In this document: piece after piece, positions 30,112 through 40,914 of the stretch
Position numbering within the stretch: the stretch's first letter is position 1
How the letters are laid out: each line of letters starts with the position of its first letter
Source of the DNA: Allomyces macrogynus ATCC 38327
Taxonomy: Eukaryota; Blastocladiomycota; Blastocladiomycetes; Blastocladiales; Blastocladiaceae
DNA length: 64,000 nucleotides
Reading direction: 5' to 3'
Assembly (NCBI GenBank): GCA_000151295.1
Contig: GG745328.1
Span: 1,589,624 to 1,653,623 of the forward strand
The notes under the pieces: model-generated
Databases searched by the model: none
The model's input: the letters and a program-made list of their open reading frames with translations, nothing else
Told to the model about the DNA's origin: nothing
Position numbers and translations under genes: made by a program

Positions 30112-32116
30112 ATGTCGAGCGGCCCAAGCAGCCATCCACCGATGCCCGTCGTGCGACGCAGCGACTTGAATCGCATCGTGCGCCGCCAACGCCGTCTTGC
30201 CCCGCGTCCGGCCACGCTCGACGGGCTGCGACGGCCCTATTCGCCTGCCACATCTCTTCCGGACAGTCCTGCGTGCGCCCTGATCAAGGCCCGACTGCTG
30301 GTCGACGCTGCGGTGCACCATTATGGGTCGACTCGAGTGCCGAGTGCTCGGCCAAGTTCGGCCACCGGTAACAGGCCAGCGACAGTTTCACCAAGCAGCA
30401 CTAGTATGGATCCGTTGCGGCGCAAGGTTCCCGTGCTCATGGACGTGCTGGGCCTCCGCGACGACAATAACCCGCGCGTCGCACCCGATCATTTCAGCCC
30501 GTCGACGCGACCGCGCGACCGAGCCAGTGACGTGCACCACATCATGGCCCAGCCTGCCCGTCCCAGCCCGGACCTCTGGCGGTTGCTGGACCCGGAACTC
30601 ACCCACTCGCCATTCACGCACTTGGCCTTATCCGACGGTGTAACGCCGCACGTCATGGGTCACTTGGCGAGCAATCCCTTCAAGATTCTCGATGCGCCCG
30701 GATTCGCCGCCGTCCTCGGTCCAAACCGCGTCGCCTGGAGCGCGTACGACGTGCTCGCAATTGCTCTCGGCGACAAGGCTTACCTGTGGGACCACGGCAC
30801 CGTCCACGCGATCGATCCTGACCTGCCTGGCCGACCACACGTCTCGGCCTTTGCGTTTCACCCCGATGGATCAACGCTTGCCGTCGCCACGACACGAGGA
30901 TCGCTCAACTTTTACGACATGGCCTCGCAGACGCGCACGAGACTCGTCTCGACGGCGATTGAGGGCCAAACCGCGATTCACGCCATGGACTGGACCGCGC
31001 GCTACCTGGCGGCGGGCAGCGCGACGGGGACCGTCAAGCTCTGGGACGAGCGGTGGAGCGGGATGCGCGAGACGCTGGCGCTGCAAATCCCGCCGTCGCC
31101 GTTCCAGACAACGAAACCGCCATCGGGTCCGGCCATGCACGTCCAATTTGCGCCCTACAATGACGTGCACTTGGCCACGGCAACGCACCAAGAACTCGCG
31201 CTCTGGGACTTGCGACGCAGTGAACGGCCGCTCGCTTGGATTTCGGCGGCCGAGTATGGCGCGACCCGGATTGGCAGTGTCGCATGGTGCCCGTGGCAAA
31301 ATTATCTGGTCGCGCTCAGTACGCTTCCGCTCTCTTGAATGTTACCTCACCTGAACTCATCACTTTTCCTCGTTTCTAGCCTGTTCAAACTCCACCGACA
31401 GTCTTCTCGTCGCCTGGACCCTCGCAACACGCGAAACCGTCGCGACCTTCACCCACCCGTCGCTCCGCACCACCGCACTCGCGTTCGCGGCCGACGACCA
31501 GCTCCTCCTTGCCGCGCACCATACCCCACCCCCACCGAAACCCCCCGCCTGGACCCGGCCACAACCTGGCTCGTTTCTTGTCGGATACGAGTTCCCGTCA
31601 CTGTGCCCGAAGTGGCACAATGAGTACGCGCACGACAGGCCCGTCACGTCTGCTGCGCTCGCGCCAAGTGGGATGCGGTTGGCCACGGCCGCGCCGGACG
31701 AGAATGTCAAGCTGTGGCGTGTTCGTGAGCCGGAGGTGAGAAGGAATGTGACGATGGCACCGCCGGTGCGTGTGATCGAGGGGTATCGGCCGCGGATGGC
31801 GGCGTTGCCGCGCGTGTCGCCCGAGTTAGTCGTGGATGACAAGACTCCTGACCCGGCACCGACACCAACAACGGATTTGGACGGCGAGCGCGACGTGCGT
31901 GCCGGTGACGTCGACGACACCGAGTACGAGCCTCCATGGCCGCTTGCGGCCGCAACCGCCGTTGAGTCGAGTGCAATCACCCTGCCGCCACCGCCGTCCC
32001 CGTTGGGGTCGTGGAAGTCGGCCGTCGAACCCGTCATTGTATCAGGACTCTCGCAGCCCAACCACGCACGGTTCGAAGTCGTCGCAGCTGGAACAGGTCA
32101 TGCACTCGGGTATTGA
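30112..32116 (+). CDS. Divergent Cdc20/Cdh1-family WD40 protein
   Basis: WD40 protein of about 647 residues from exons 30112-31318 and 31380-32116 (intron 61 nt, GTACGC donor, TTTCTAG acceptor). The hallmark NPFKILDAPG, then NRVAWSAYDVLAIALGDKAYLW, marks the Cdc20/Fizzy family of APC/C activators. Six propeller blades are visible, for example VSAFAFHPDGSTLAVATTRG, AIHAMDWTARYLAAGSATG with TVKLWDE, and SAALAPSGMRLATAAPDENV with KLWRV. The N-terminus has no DR(Y/F)IP C-box, and the C-terminus ends GHALGY rather than the Ile-Arg tail, so both APC/C-binding elements appear to be missing. It could be a meiotic or diverged activator, or a paralogue with another role. The call to the family is firm; APC/C activity is unproven. 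Confidence 0.75.
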
Positions 32117-32309
32117 GCGAGCGTCTCCGATTGTTTCTTTGCGCTCATGGCTTGTCGTGTCATGTTTATTATGTCGCCCTGCTGATTGATTGTTCAGATG
32201 ACCCCTGTTCCGCCACCCCCTCCCTCCTCCTCCTCCTCGTCATGACGTTGCCAATGCGAGCTATGTATTTGATATCCCTCCAAGAAATATATGCCGCGAG
32301 CTGCTCGCC

Positions 32310-34131
32310 TTACAGCCCCGTGTTGTCACGCTCGAGCAACACCTTGAGCCGGTCGTGGAAGAAAGTCTCGAGGCGGTTGGCCGACTTGAAATAGGTTGTC
32401 GACGGGTCATTGTACTGGCGGCAGTTGTTGAAGATCTTTTTCACGTCGTGCGTGAACTCGCCAATCGACTTGTAGTGATCCGACTCGATGTGCGTCTCGA
32501 GCGTGCGCAAGTCTATGTTTGATTGAGGATCACCCGGCCCGTTAGCCAAATGCTGCGGGCTCGGAACGGGAAAGTGGGGTGGAGAACGTACCCATGGGCT
32601 CCTTGATCACGTCGTAGTAGTCCTTGACCTGGTTCCCGTCGACAGGTTCGAGGAACGGCCACGCGTTCGGGTGGCTGCGCATGTCGTCGAGCAACTGCAT
32701 GAAGAGCACGTAGAGCGGCGACTTGGCCTTTTTGGACCGCTCGCGCGAGAGCTCAGGGGTCCAGCCGGACTCGGCTAATACATCAGTGCGTGAGTTGAGT
32801 TGAACGACGCGCGTCTCGATCCAGTCAACAAAGGGAGCAGTCGAACACGTACGCACTCCCGGAATCGTCATCGGGTCAATCTCCTTGACCCCCTTTTCCT
32901 TGAACACCTTGAGTCCCGGGTAGACGAGGTTCGACCGCGACACTTCAAAGATGCGGCGGTAGAGCACTTCCTTCTGCTGCTTGAGCGTCTGATAGACGGA
33001 CAGGTACTTGACCTTCGGGACCATCGTGCACTGCATGATCGTGCCGCCCTCGTAGTCCTTGATATACCCCATCCAAATGGCCTTGTCGAGTGTAATGTCG
33101 GTCGTGAACCCTTGTTTCCGGAAATACCCAATCGCATAATTATCGGCATAGGTCAAAAAGTAGCGCAAGTCGCCCGTGGCCATGACGTGGTCCTTGAGAT
33201 GGTTCATCAAGTGCGACCCGTAGCCCTTGACCTGCTCGGTGCCCGTGATCGCGCAGAACACGATCTCTGCAAACTTGCGGTTGAAGAACGGCTTGTAGCA
33301 AATGCCGCCGAGCACCGCCGGTGGGTCGGCCTTGCGCAGCAGGCACAGGGACACGTGCGACCGGTCGTAGACGAGCTTGCCAATGTACTCGCGCGGCATC
33401 TTGGGCAGTTGCCGCTGGAAAATGTTTTTCAGACCGGTTAAGAGCATCGTGCTCTCGGGCGTGCCGTCGTTGACGACCACCTTGAATTCGATGATCCCGT
33501 CGCGCTCTTCTTGGACGGCGGGGGACATGCCTTTGCTACACGGCTTGATCAGCTGCTCGACGGGAATCGCGCGCACGCCAGGTGGCGGCTGGTAGGGGAC
33601 CTTGGTCGGTGCTGGTGGTGGTGCGGGTACGGCGGCGGTAGGTGCGACGTTGGTGCGGTTCGATGAATCGGGCAGCGCGCCGCCGGTGGACAAGGTCGAG
33701 CTTGATGGTGCGGAATCGCCGTCGGACTGGGTCGTTGTCGTCGTCGAGGTCAACGCGGGCCGTGACGCTGTTGTCGGCGACGTCGGCGTCGACCCGATCC
33801 CACCGGCGGCGACATCGGCGCGCGACGGCGACGTGGTCAATCCGCCATCGAGAATCGGGCCCGGTGGCGGTGGCGGGTCAGCGCGCGGTGATCCTGCGCC
33901 AGTCAGCGTGCGCCGCGGAGATGAGGCCGACGGGCGTTGTGGGCTCGTGGTCAGCTTGGCGCGCTTGGCACTCGAGGGATTGTCGGCATGGCGGTCGCGG
34001 GTGGTGCCAGCCGAGGCGGAGGAGGCGGCAGATGGGTCGAGGTCAGACAGGTCGTCGGACCCCTTACGCTTGAGCGGATTGCTGCCAGTCGCGGGCGCGG
34101 TCGGTGGGCGTGGCGGGCTGTTGGACGCCAT
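32310..34131 (-). CDS. GCN5: Histone acetyltransferase GCN5
   Basis: Catalytic subunit of SAGA and ADA complexes; acetylates histone H3 lysines. About 554 residues from exons 34131-32853, 32774-32592 and 32512-32310 (introns 78 and 79 nt; both donors GTACGT; acceptors TTAG and CATAG). The N-terminal 150 residues are Ser/Pro/Thr-rich. The HAT domain contains RDGIIEFKVVVNDGTPES, the catalytic Glu in FAEIVFCAITGTEQVKGYG, LMNHLKDHVMATGDLRYFLT and NYAIGYFRKQGFT. The C-terminal bromodomain has WPFLEPVDGNQVKDYYDVI, KEPMDLRTLE across the last splice, and the acetyl-lysine Asn in NNCRQYN. Start chosen at MASNSPPRPP; the upstream frame is untranslated-looking. It is divergent from the PDI gene, 264 bp apart. 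Confidence 0.95.
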
Positions 34132-34395
34132 TTTCTTCGGGAGCGATGGAAGCGCGGCTGGGGGATGTGCGAGACAGACGACGTCTGCGGTCGGCCACGT
34201 GGTTGACACGCTGGCACCGGCACGAGCACTCCAACGCCTGGCTAACTCGCTTCCACCATCTCCTCGCCGCCCCTCGACCGTCACCGGCCGCGCGCTGCTG
34301 CTCCACGTCGCGCCCGCCAGGACCACGCCTGCAAGCATCAGCAGCATCAGTACCCCGCTTACGGCAGCAGCACAGACACCCGATTACCAGCCATC

Positions 34396-36002
34396 ATGAC
34401 GGCCACGCGCTCCATTCTCGCCCTGCTCTTTGCGATTCTCGTCGTCGTCACGGCCGAGGTCGTCGACCTCACGCCTACCAACTTTGATTCGATCATCTCG
34501 GGCGACAAGCATGCACTCGTCGAGTTCTACGCGCCCTGTGCGTGTCGATGTTCACGCAACGCGACGTGATCAGACCATGGCCAATTTTGGATCTAACTTG
34601 ATTGCTGTCGCGCTGTAGGGTGTGGCCACTGCAAGTGTACGTCGTCGCGTTCTTCGTTTGGCGGTCGCTCGTTTTCGGTGATTTGGACTCGCGTCGTGCT
34701 CGCGTTCACGCCACTCGGCCATGCTCCCGACTGATCCCAAATAGCTCTTGCCCCGGTACGTCGCGCGACGCGCTTCCCTCCTCCTTCATGGGATTATTAC
34801 TCATGCTTGCTCCATTTCGCCTCGTCCAGACGTACGAGGAGCTCAGTACCGTCTTCAAGCACGCAACCAAGGACCTTGTCATCGCCAAGGTCGATGCCGA
34901 CGCGCACCGCGAACTCGGGACGCGTTTTGGCGTGCAGGGTACAGTTTCGAAGCGTATTCACCCATCTACCTCTCTCTAACCGCTTTTCTTCTTTGTCTAC
35001 AGGCTTCCCGACGCTGAAGTGGTTCCCCAAAGGCTCGACGACGCCCGAAGACTACCAGGGCGGCCGCTCGCTCGAGGACCTTGCCTCGTATATCAAGGAC
35101 AAGACCTGTACGTTAACAGTTCCCCACAGAGACGCTTGTGCCTGATCGCTTACATCCTTGCTCAAATTATGACGTGTAGCGATCAACGCGCGCATCAAGA
35201 AGGTGCCGACCGACGTGGCCACGCTCACCTCGTCGACGTTTGACGAGATTGTCATGGATCCGGCCAAGCACGTTCTCGTCACGTTCACGGCGCCGTGTAC
35301 GTGCTCGTGCCTTGCTTGACCGTGCTCCCACACTCTCCACCACAATTCTAATTCCAGCGCGCTCAAATCCCCTCAGGGTGCGGCCACTGCAAGAACCTCA
35401 AGCCGACCTACGAAAAGCTCGCCAAGACGTTTGCGACAGAACCCAATGTCGTCATTGCCAATGTCGACGCGACCGCGCACCCGGACCTCGGCGAACGATT
35501 CGGTGTGCAGGGCTACCCGACGATCAAGTACTTCCCCGCGGGCAAGGACAAGGCGCCTGTCGCCTACGAGGGCGGTCGCGACGAGGCCGACTTTGTCGAG
35601 TTCCTCAACGCGAATGCCGGCACGCATCGTTCCGCTGGTGGCGCACTGAACGCGGCGGCCGGTGTCCTCGACAGTATGGCCGGGCACGTGCGCGCGTTCA
35701 TGAATGCCGAGGACCGCGCGGCGGCGTTGAAGGAGATCAAGACCAAAGTGACGGATGCCAAGGATAAGACGGCGGCGTTGTATGTCAAGGCCATGGAAAA
35801 AGTGGTCGCCAAGGGGGACGAGTACTTGGCCAAGGAGTCGGCGCGGCTGCAGAAGTTGCTCAAGGACGAGACGGTCGTGCAGGCCAAGAAGGACTTGTTT
35901 GCGACGCGCGCGAATATCTTGCGCACGTTCCAGGAGGCGTTTGGTGTCGCTGAGACGGACGACGCCGAGGTGGCCGAGGAGAAGCCGAAGGAGGAGCTGT
36001 AA
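34396..36002 (+). CDS. ER protein disulfide isomerase with two thioredoxin domains and ERp29-like C-domain
   Basis: Forms and rearranges disulfides in the ER lumen. About 375 residues from seven exons: 34396-34537, 34619-34636, 34745-34755, 34830-34938, 35003-35107, 35180-35296 and 35377-36002. Exons 2 and 3 are only 18 and 11 nt. A signal peptide (TATRSILALLFAILVVVTA) precedes two thioredoxin domains, each with WCGHCK (APWCGHCKSLAPTYEEL; APWCGHCKNLKPTYEKL) and cis-Pro motifs FPTLKWFP and YPTIKYFP. The C-terminal 130 residues are helical, of the ERp29/D-domain type (DRAAALKEIKTKVTDA). The protein ends KEEL, a KDEL-like retrieval signal. The domain order matches fungal TigA and plant PDIL2-type enzymes. 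An intron splits the Trp codon in both active sites. Confidence 0.92.
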
Positions 36003-36146
36003 AAATTGTGTTTTGTTTGCGCGCATGCAAGTTGTTTTTGCTTCTGTCCTGGATCCCGGTCTTTTCGGCAGCGTGAGGAGCAAACTAAGCAAAAAAACCG
36101 ATTCATTCCACTTTGATTTCGCTGTACAACACGGATCGCCACCGTT

Positions 36147-39100
36147 TTACGACTGATCCATTTCGCGCGCCTTCCGCGCCTTGGCACGCGCTTCCTTCTT
36201 GAAGGCCTCGATCTGCGCCTTGAGCTCGACGTCTACCATTAACGCGCGTCACGTCAGTCAGGGCACGAAGCCACTCTCCATAACTTCGAAATTGATACGC
36301 ACTCGGAATCACGTCCCCAATCACAAGCTCCTTGCGGTTAAACGGGTCGCGCTTCTCGCCGAGCAAGTACCCCGTGATCGTCGCGCGGTCGACCGTCTGG
36401 CCCGACGTGGGCAATATGACGGGATCTTCCATGAGCGTGTACATGAGCGGATCTATACCGGGCACGCACAGCACGCACGGCACGCACGTCAGATCAGGGT
36501 TTCTCCACCTCCTCTGCACCTCGCCATCCCACCTCAGCGTACCCAAAAACTCGTCGGGAATCTCGCCCAACTCAACGTCCTCCTCCTCGTCGGCCTTGAC
36601 CGCTGCATCCACCTGGTCCACGAGCGCCGCGAGCCGCTCAATCTCGTCGCTCGCCTTGGCCCCCGTCCGCACCATCACGCCCGCGGCCTTCTGGAACCAC
36701 TCGCGGCGATACGACCGCCCGTCGCGCGCGACCGCGCGCACAAACTCGGGCGCGTGCGCCAAGTTCAGGTAGACATCCACCAAATCCGTCAACAACTGCT
36801 TGGGCTGGAACCGGTACTTTTCCGGGTCGCGCACTTTCAGCTCCGTGCACTTGGGTCCAACGAGCGCGGCCAAGTTGAAATCGAGCATCGCCGCGAGCCG
36901 ATCAATAATCTCGGGCGTCAAGAACGGGTCCGGGATTTCCTTGGAAATGTAGGAGAACGTGTCGAGCGTCTGGTTGCCGAGCGACATGTAGGACGTGGCC
37001 TGCCGCTCCGCGGCGGCAAGCGATTGCCGCTTCTCCTGCTGTTCCTGCGCCGGCCGTTGCGCGAAATCGGGTGCCTCGAGCTCGTCTTGCAAGACGTGGA
37101 TTTCGGCGAGCTTGGTGAGCGCCTCGTCGAGCAGGTACCGCAGGTCGTTCATCATCATGTTGACGAACCGCACGAACACGTCGTGGCTATTTATGGTCAA
37201 GGTGAGAAAGCAAGCGTGAGCGCGCATTCACGTTCGGAGCACTAGAAGCACCCGCGAAAGCAAAAGATACGCACCGTGACATGTCCTTGACCTTGCTCCG
37301 GTGCACGGGCATGTTCCACAGACACTTGAGAATATGGCTGATGTTGTAACGAATGTTGAGCTTGTCGTAGAACTGCGACGAGACGCCCGTGATTTCCACG
37401 TCCACGTAGAGCCGCAGCAGCGCCGGGATTAGGTGCGCCATACTCGCCGGGTGGCTCGACAACGGCGGCATCAGCTCGCGGTGGTAGGTCATGAAAAACA
37501 GGACCTCGCAGCACTTGGCCTTGAGGTACGGGTTCTTGACAAACGTCGGGTTGGCGAGAATCACAATGAAGAGCTCGATCATCGGGTCGAACGGCTCCTG
37601 CACCAAGAGCCGGTCGAACCTGCGTCACCAGCAGCAACGTGAGTCATTCATTCAATAGAAGTGCAAGGGCCAAAGTATGACCGCCGAACAAAACGTACCT
37701 CAGAATGAACTGGCAATAGTCGGTAATATCCTCGAGCACGTGTTCGGGCAAGTGCTTGAACACGGCGCTCTCACGCTCAAACGGCACAGGCACCGGCGGG
37801 CGGTACGGCACGGCGACGCCATTCTCCGTGCACAAAATCCGAATCAGCCACGTCGAGACGAGACTATAAAACTGGTGCACCTTGGCGAGCGTCTCAAAGT
37901 CTTGCACGTGCGCGTCCATGGTCAACTTGACTCCCAACTCCTGGTCGATCTGCGCCTTGTACCGCTTGAGCATGGCCTCGCTCATGGCCTGCTGCGGCGT
38001 GTTCGCAAACCGCTCAGCGTGATCACGCTGCAGCTGCGCAAACTGCTTTCGCCGATCGGCCAAGTCCTTGCTGTAGGTGTTGTAGAACGTGAGCGTGCGC
38101 ACGAGACCAATGTGCAGCCACCCGAGCGTCAGGTAGAACACGTCGGAAATGAAGTTGGGCTTGGCAGTCACCATGGCCTCGTTCTTGTAGTACTCGGCGG
38201 CCTCTTGCTCGGACGCGTTCATCTTGGTCCACCCGGCCACGTCCACTTTCCGCTCCGGGTTGCGCAGGTAATGCGGGTCGATCAGCGCAATCTTGGCGTA
38301 GGGCGGGAGCATAAACGGTTCCGCGAGCCGCAGAAGCGCGACCGACACGTTTTGCGTGAACCCAAACGACGCGACCGTATTCAGGTCCATGTGCATCCCG
38401 CTGCGCTTTTCGTTGAGCTTGAGTGCCGCACCAAAGAAGTGCAGGATGCAGTCGCGCAAGACGGGCGAGGCCTTGACCATGGCCATGAGCGCGCCGTATT
38501 GCGAGTTTTGCAAGTGGTGCACGGCCATGCGCAGCGACTGGATGCCCGAGACTTGGTCGACTTGAGACCGGTCAGTCGCGTCGGCAAAGTAGGTCTTGAT
38601 CAGGTCCGGATCGTCGAACCCGAACCCGGACACGCGCAAGAACGGGCCCAAGAACGTGCCGAGCTCAAACGCCTTGGGCGGCAGGCCCGTCGGGCAGAAG
38701 TTGGGCAGCTCGGCAATCTGTCGACAGGGTCATGCTCGGTCAGATTGATCGTGCAACAACCAACAGGCTTTGTTCAAAATGAACACGTACCACGTTGGCC
38801 ACGGTCGGATTGCCCACAATCGTCTGCAAAAACTGGAACAGCGGCATCCACTGCCCGCCGACCTTTTGCCCGCGCACTTCGGCCGCCAGCGAATTGAAGA
38901 GCGGGTAGACGACCTGGTCCTTAGTCTCGTACTCGGTCGCGCGCTGGATCAACGTGCCCAAGAAATCCATTTCGACGGTGCCGTTGAGCAATGCCGAAAT
39001 GATCTCGCCAGGACCGGCACCGATGCAGGGTTCGGGCTGCGGGAACATGTCCGGCAGATTGATGACGATGCCAATGTAGTTGACGAGCATGAATCCGGCC

Positions 39101-39956
39101 TGATCGAGGACGGCGACGCGCGCGGAAAGGTCGGCGGCATGGCTCTTGGCGACGAGGTTGGTCTTGATGTCGCGCGCGCGCACGTAGCAGCCGAGCAGGT
39201 AGTTGACGAGACTTTGGTCGCGCGTCGCGTTTTCGGGCAGCGACAGGCGCGCGACGAGCACGCGTTCCACGAGCGACGCCGACAGGAGCGGCTGGTCCGT
39301 GTCCTTGCGGAAGACGACTGCACGGAGTCGGATGAGCCGAATTGCACATCACGTTGGGCAACGCCGGACGATACTGCAACGTACTCTCTGGGTTGTCGCG
39401 CTCGGACTTGAGCTCGTCGACTAGCGACGGGATGCATCGCGGATCCGCGGGCTGGTCACACGATTTCGGTCAGTCCACATCGAATCAAGGACACGGTCTC
39501 AACGGCCAGAAACAGCAACACGCACGTCGAGCGATACTTGAAAGACCTTTGCGAGAACGAGGTTCGCCCACTCTTCAAACGGCTTGGGCTAAATGACGAC
39601 ATGAACGCGTCGAAGAACGCGTGTCAGCATCGTCATGATCTCAAATCGCCGTGCAAAAAAATAAATAAATAAAATTTAAAACATAAAAAAGAAATCGACA
39701 CGCACTGGTCCTTCCGCGGGAGAGCTGGGCGATTTGAGCGAGTTGCTCGATCCGTCCCGCGAAACAGGACGGCGAGCAGGCGACGGCGGCGTCGGCGTGG
39801 CTGGAGCAACGGCGACCACTGACTTCGGCGGGGCAGGACGCGTGTTGGCAGGTGCTTGGGGAGACTGTGGCCGCAGCGACGCGGGGCTGGTCGACGTGCC
39901 AGCTGGGCTCGACGCGCCAAGGGCAGCCAGGCGCGCAAGGCGCTTTTCGCGCATCT

Positions 39957-40008
<52 letters not shown>

Positions 40009-40107
40009 CCAGCAGCAACGCGGAAACGTTGGTCATGACGGTGGACAAGAACGAGCACGCTCTCGGAATCCGAGACTAAAACCTACACGCTCTTGATCGT
40101 CGCTCAT
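36147..40107 (-). CDS. UFD2: Ubiquitin chain elongation factor UFD2 (U-box E4 ligase)
   Basis: Extends ubiquitin chains on substrates and cooperates with Cdc48. About 1,056 residues from ten exons: 40107-40087, 39954-39706, 39588-39526, 39451-39385, 39317-38791, 38717-37699, 37619-37275, 37186-36543, 36452-36303 and 36232-36147; all phases agree. The N-terminus reads MSDDQER then MREKRLARLAALG, like other UFD2 proteins, and is followed by a Pro/Ser-rich linker and the large helical core (FDDPDLIKTYFADATDR, MLPPYAKIALIDPHYL, DLRYLLDEALTKLAEIH). The C-terminal U-box is DPLMYTLMEDPVILPTSGQT, then DRATITGYLLGEKRDPFNRK, and the protein ends in a basic helix. The first intron carries an AGC repeat beside its acceptor. 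It is divergent from the giant GRDP-like gene. Confidence 0.92.
39957..40008. repeat. AGC trinucleotide microsatellite in UFD2 intron 1
   Basis: About 17 near-perfect AGC units (GCT on the UFD2 strand) lie directly upstream of the CTAG acceptor of intron 1. Read as coding it would give poly-Leu, poly-Ala or poly-Ser, but the UFD2 model places it in the intron. Confidence 0.85.
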
Positions 40108-40914
40108 GGTATTGGTTGAGTTGACGAGGGTGCGGTTTGGGGAACTTGGTGCTGGCCGGCTTCTCGCGTTGTGCTGTGCGTGGGCGATCGAGCGTCGACG
40201 AGAGAGCGTTCTTTGCGGTTGCTTGCACTGCGCTACCGTAGAGCGCGGTTGGGCGTTGGCTCGGCGCTGATTTCTCTCGCGTCGTGGGTGAGGAGCGGGG
40301 CTGTGGAGCGCGAGCTCGTGTGTGCAGATCGCGACCTGGTGAGTTTCGATGGGTGTGACAGGCCAATGCGTCGATTCAAATGCAGGCAGCGAGGCGCGCA
40401 AGGCAGCTAAGGGCCTTGCCTTTTCGCGGCGCGCTGCAGGCAAAGGCGGGCAAAGACAAGTTGGCTGCAAGGCACGTCGCCACTCGTCCTCCACTTCCAT
40501 TACTTCGTTGCTGCTCGCCCTCAGCGCCAGCAAGGCGCTCCACCATTGCCCAGTCAACGCCGACCCAGCAGCTGCAACCAACAGCACTCTAGACACGCGC
40601 CCGACCGGGACCCGACCAGCTGGTCCCTTTGCAGCCGCCGTGCGCCCAGTCCGCGCCGCGCTGCCCCCAGCCGGCACCCATTATTGCGTGACCAACTCTT
40701 CAACTTGACGGCTTCTTTGCTCCGCAACCAGCTCCGTTACTCGTGCACGCTCGTAACTGGTGTGTGGTCGTTTGGCTACGAGCCTTTTTGCCCATTTTGC
40801 GCCAGCAACCCCCGGATTGACACGGAATGGCCACGACATAGCCGCACTTGATCACGATTGACACGCACCTGCGCGCTTCAACGCACTCGTGACGCCCAAT
40901 ACCCGTTCTCGACC
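40108..40914. promoter_or_regulatory. Divergent region between UFD2 and the giant GRDP-like gene
   Basis: About 800 bp with no supported gene. Frames on both strands are short and Arg/Ala-rich. It is likely to hold promoters and 5' untranslated sequence for both genes. No TATA box was noticed. Confidence 0.4.

Noticed and set aside
39641..40048. Minus-strand frame with a poly-Leu run
   Set aside because: It arises from the GCT microsatellite in UFD2 intron 1; the adjoining conserved UFD2 sequence is in another frame.
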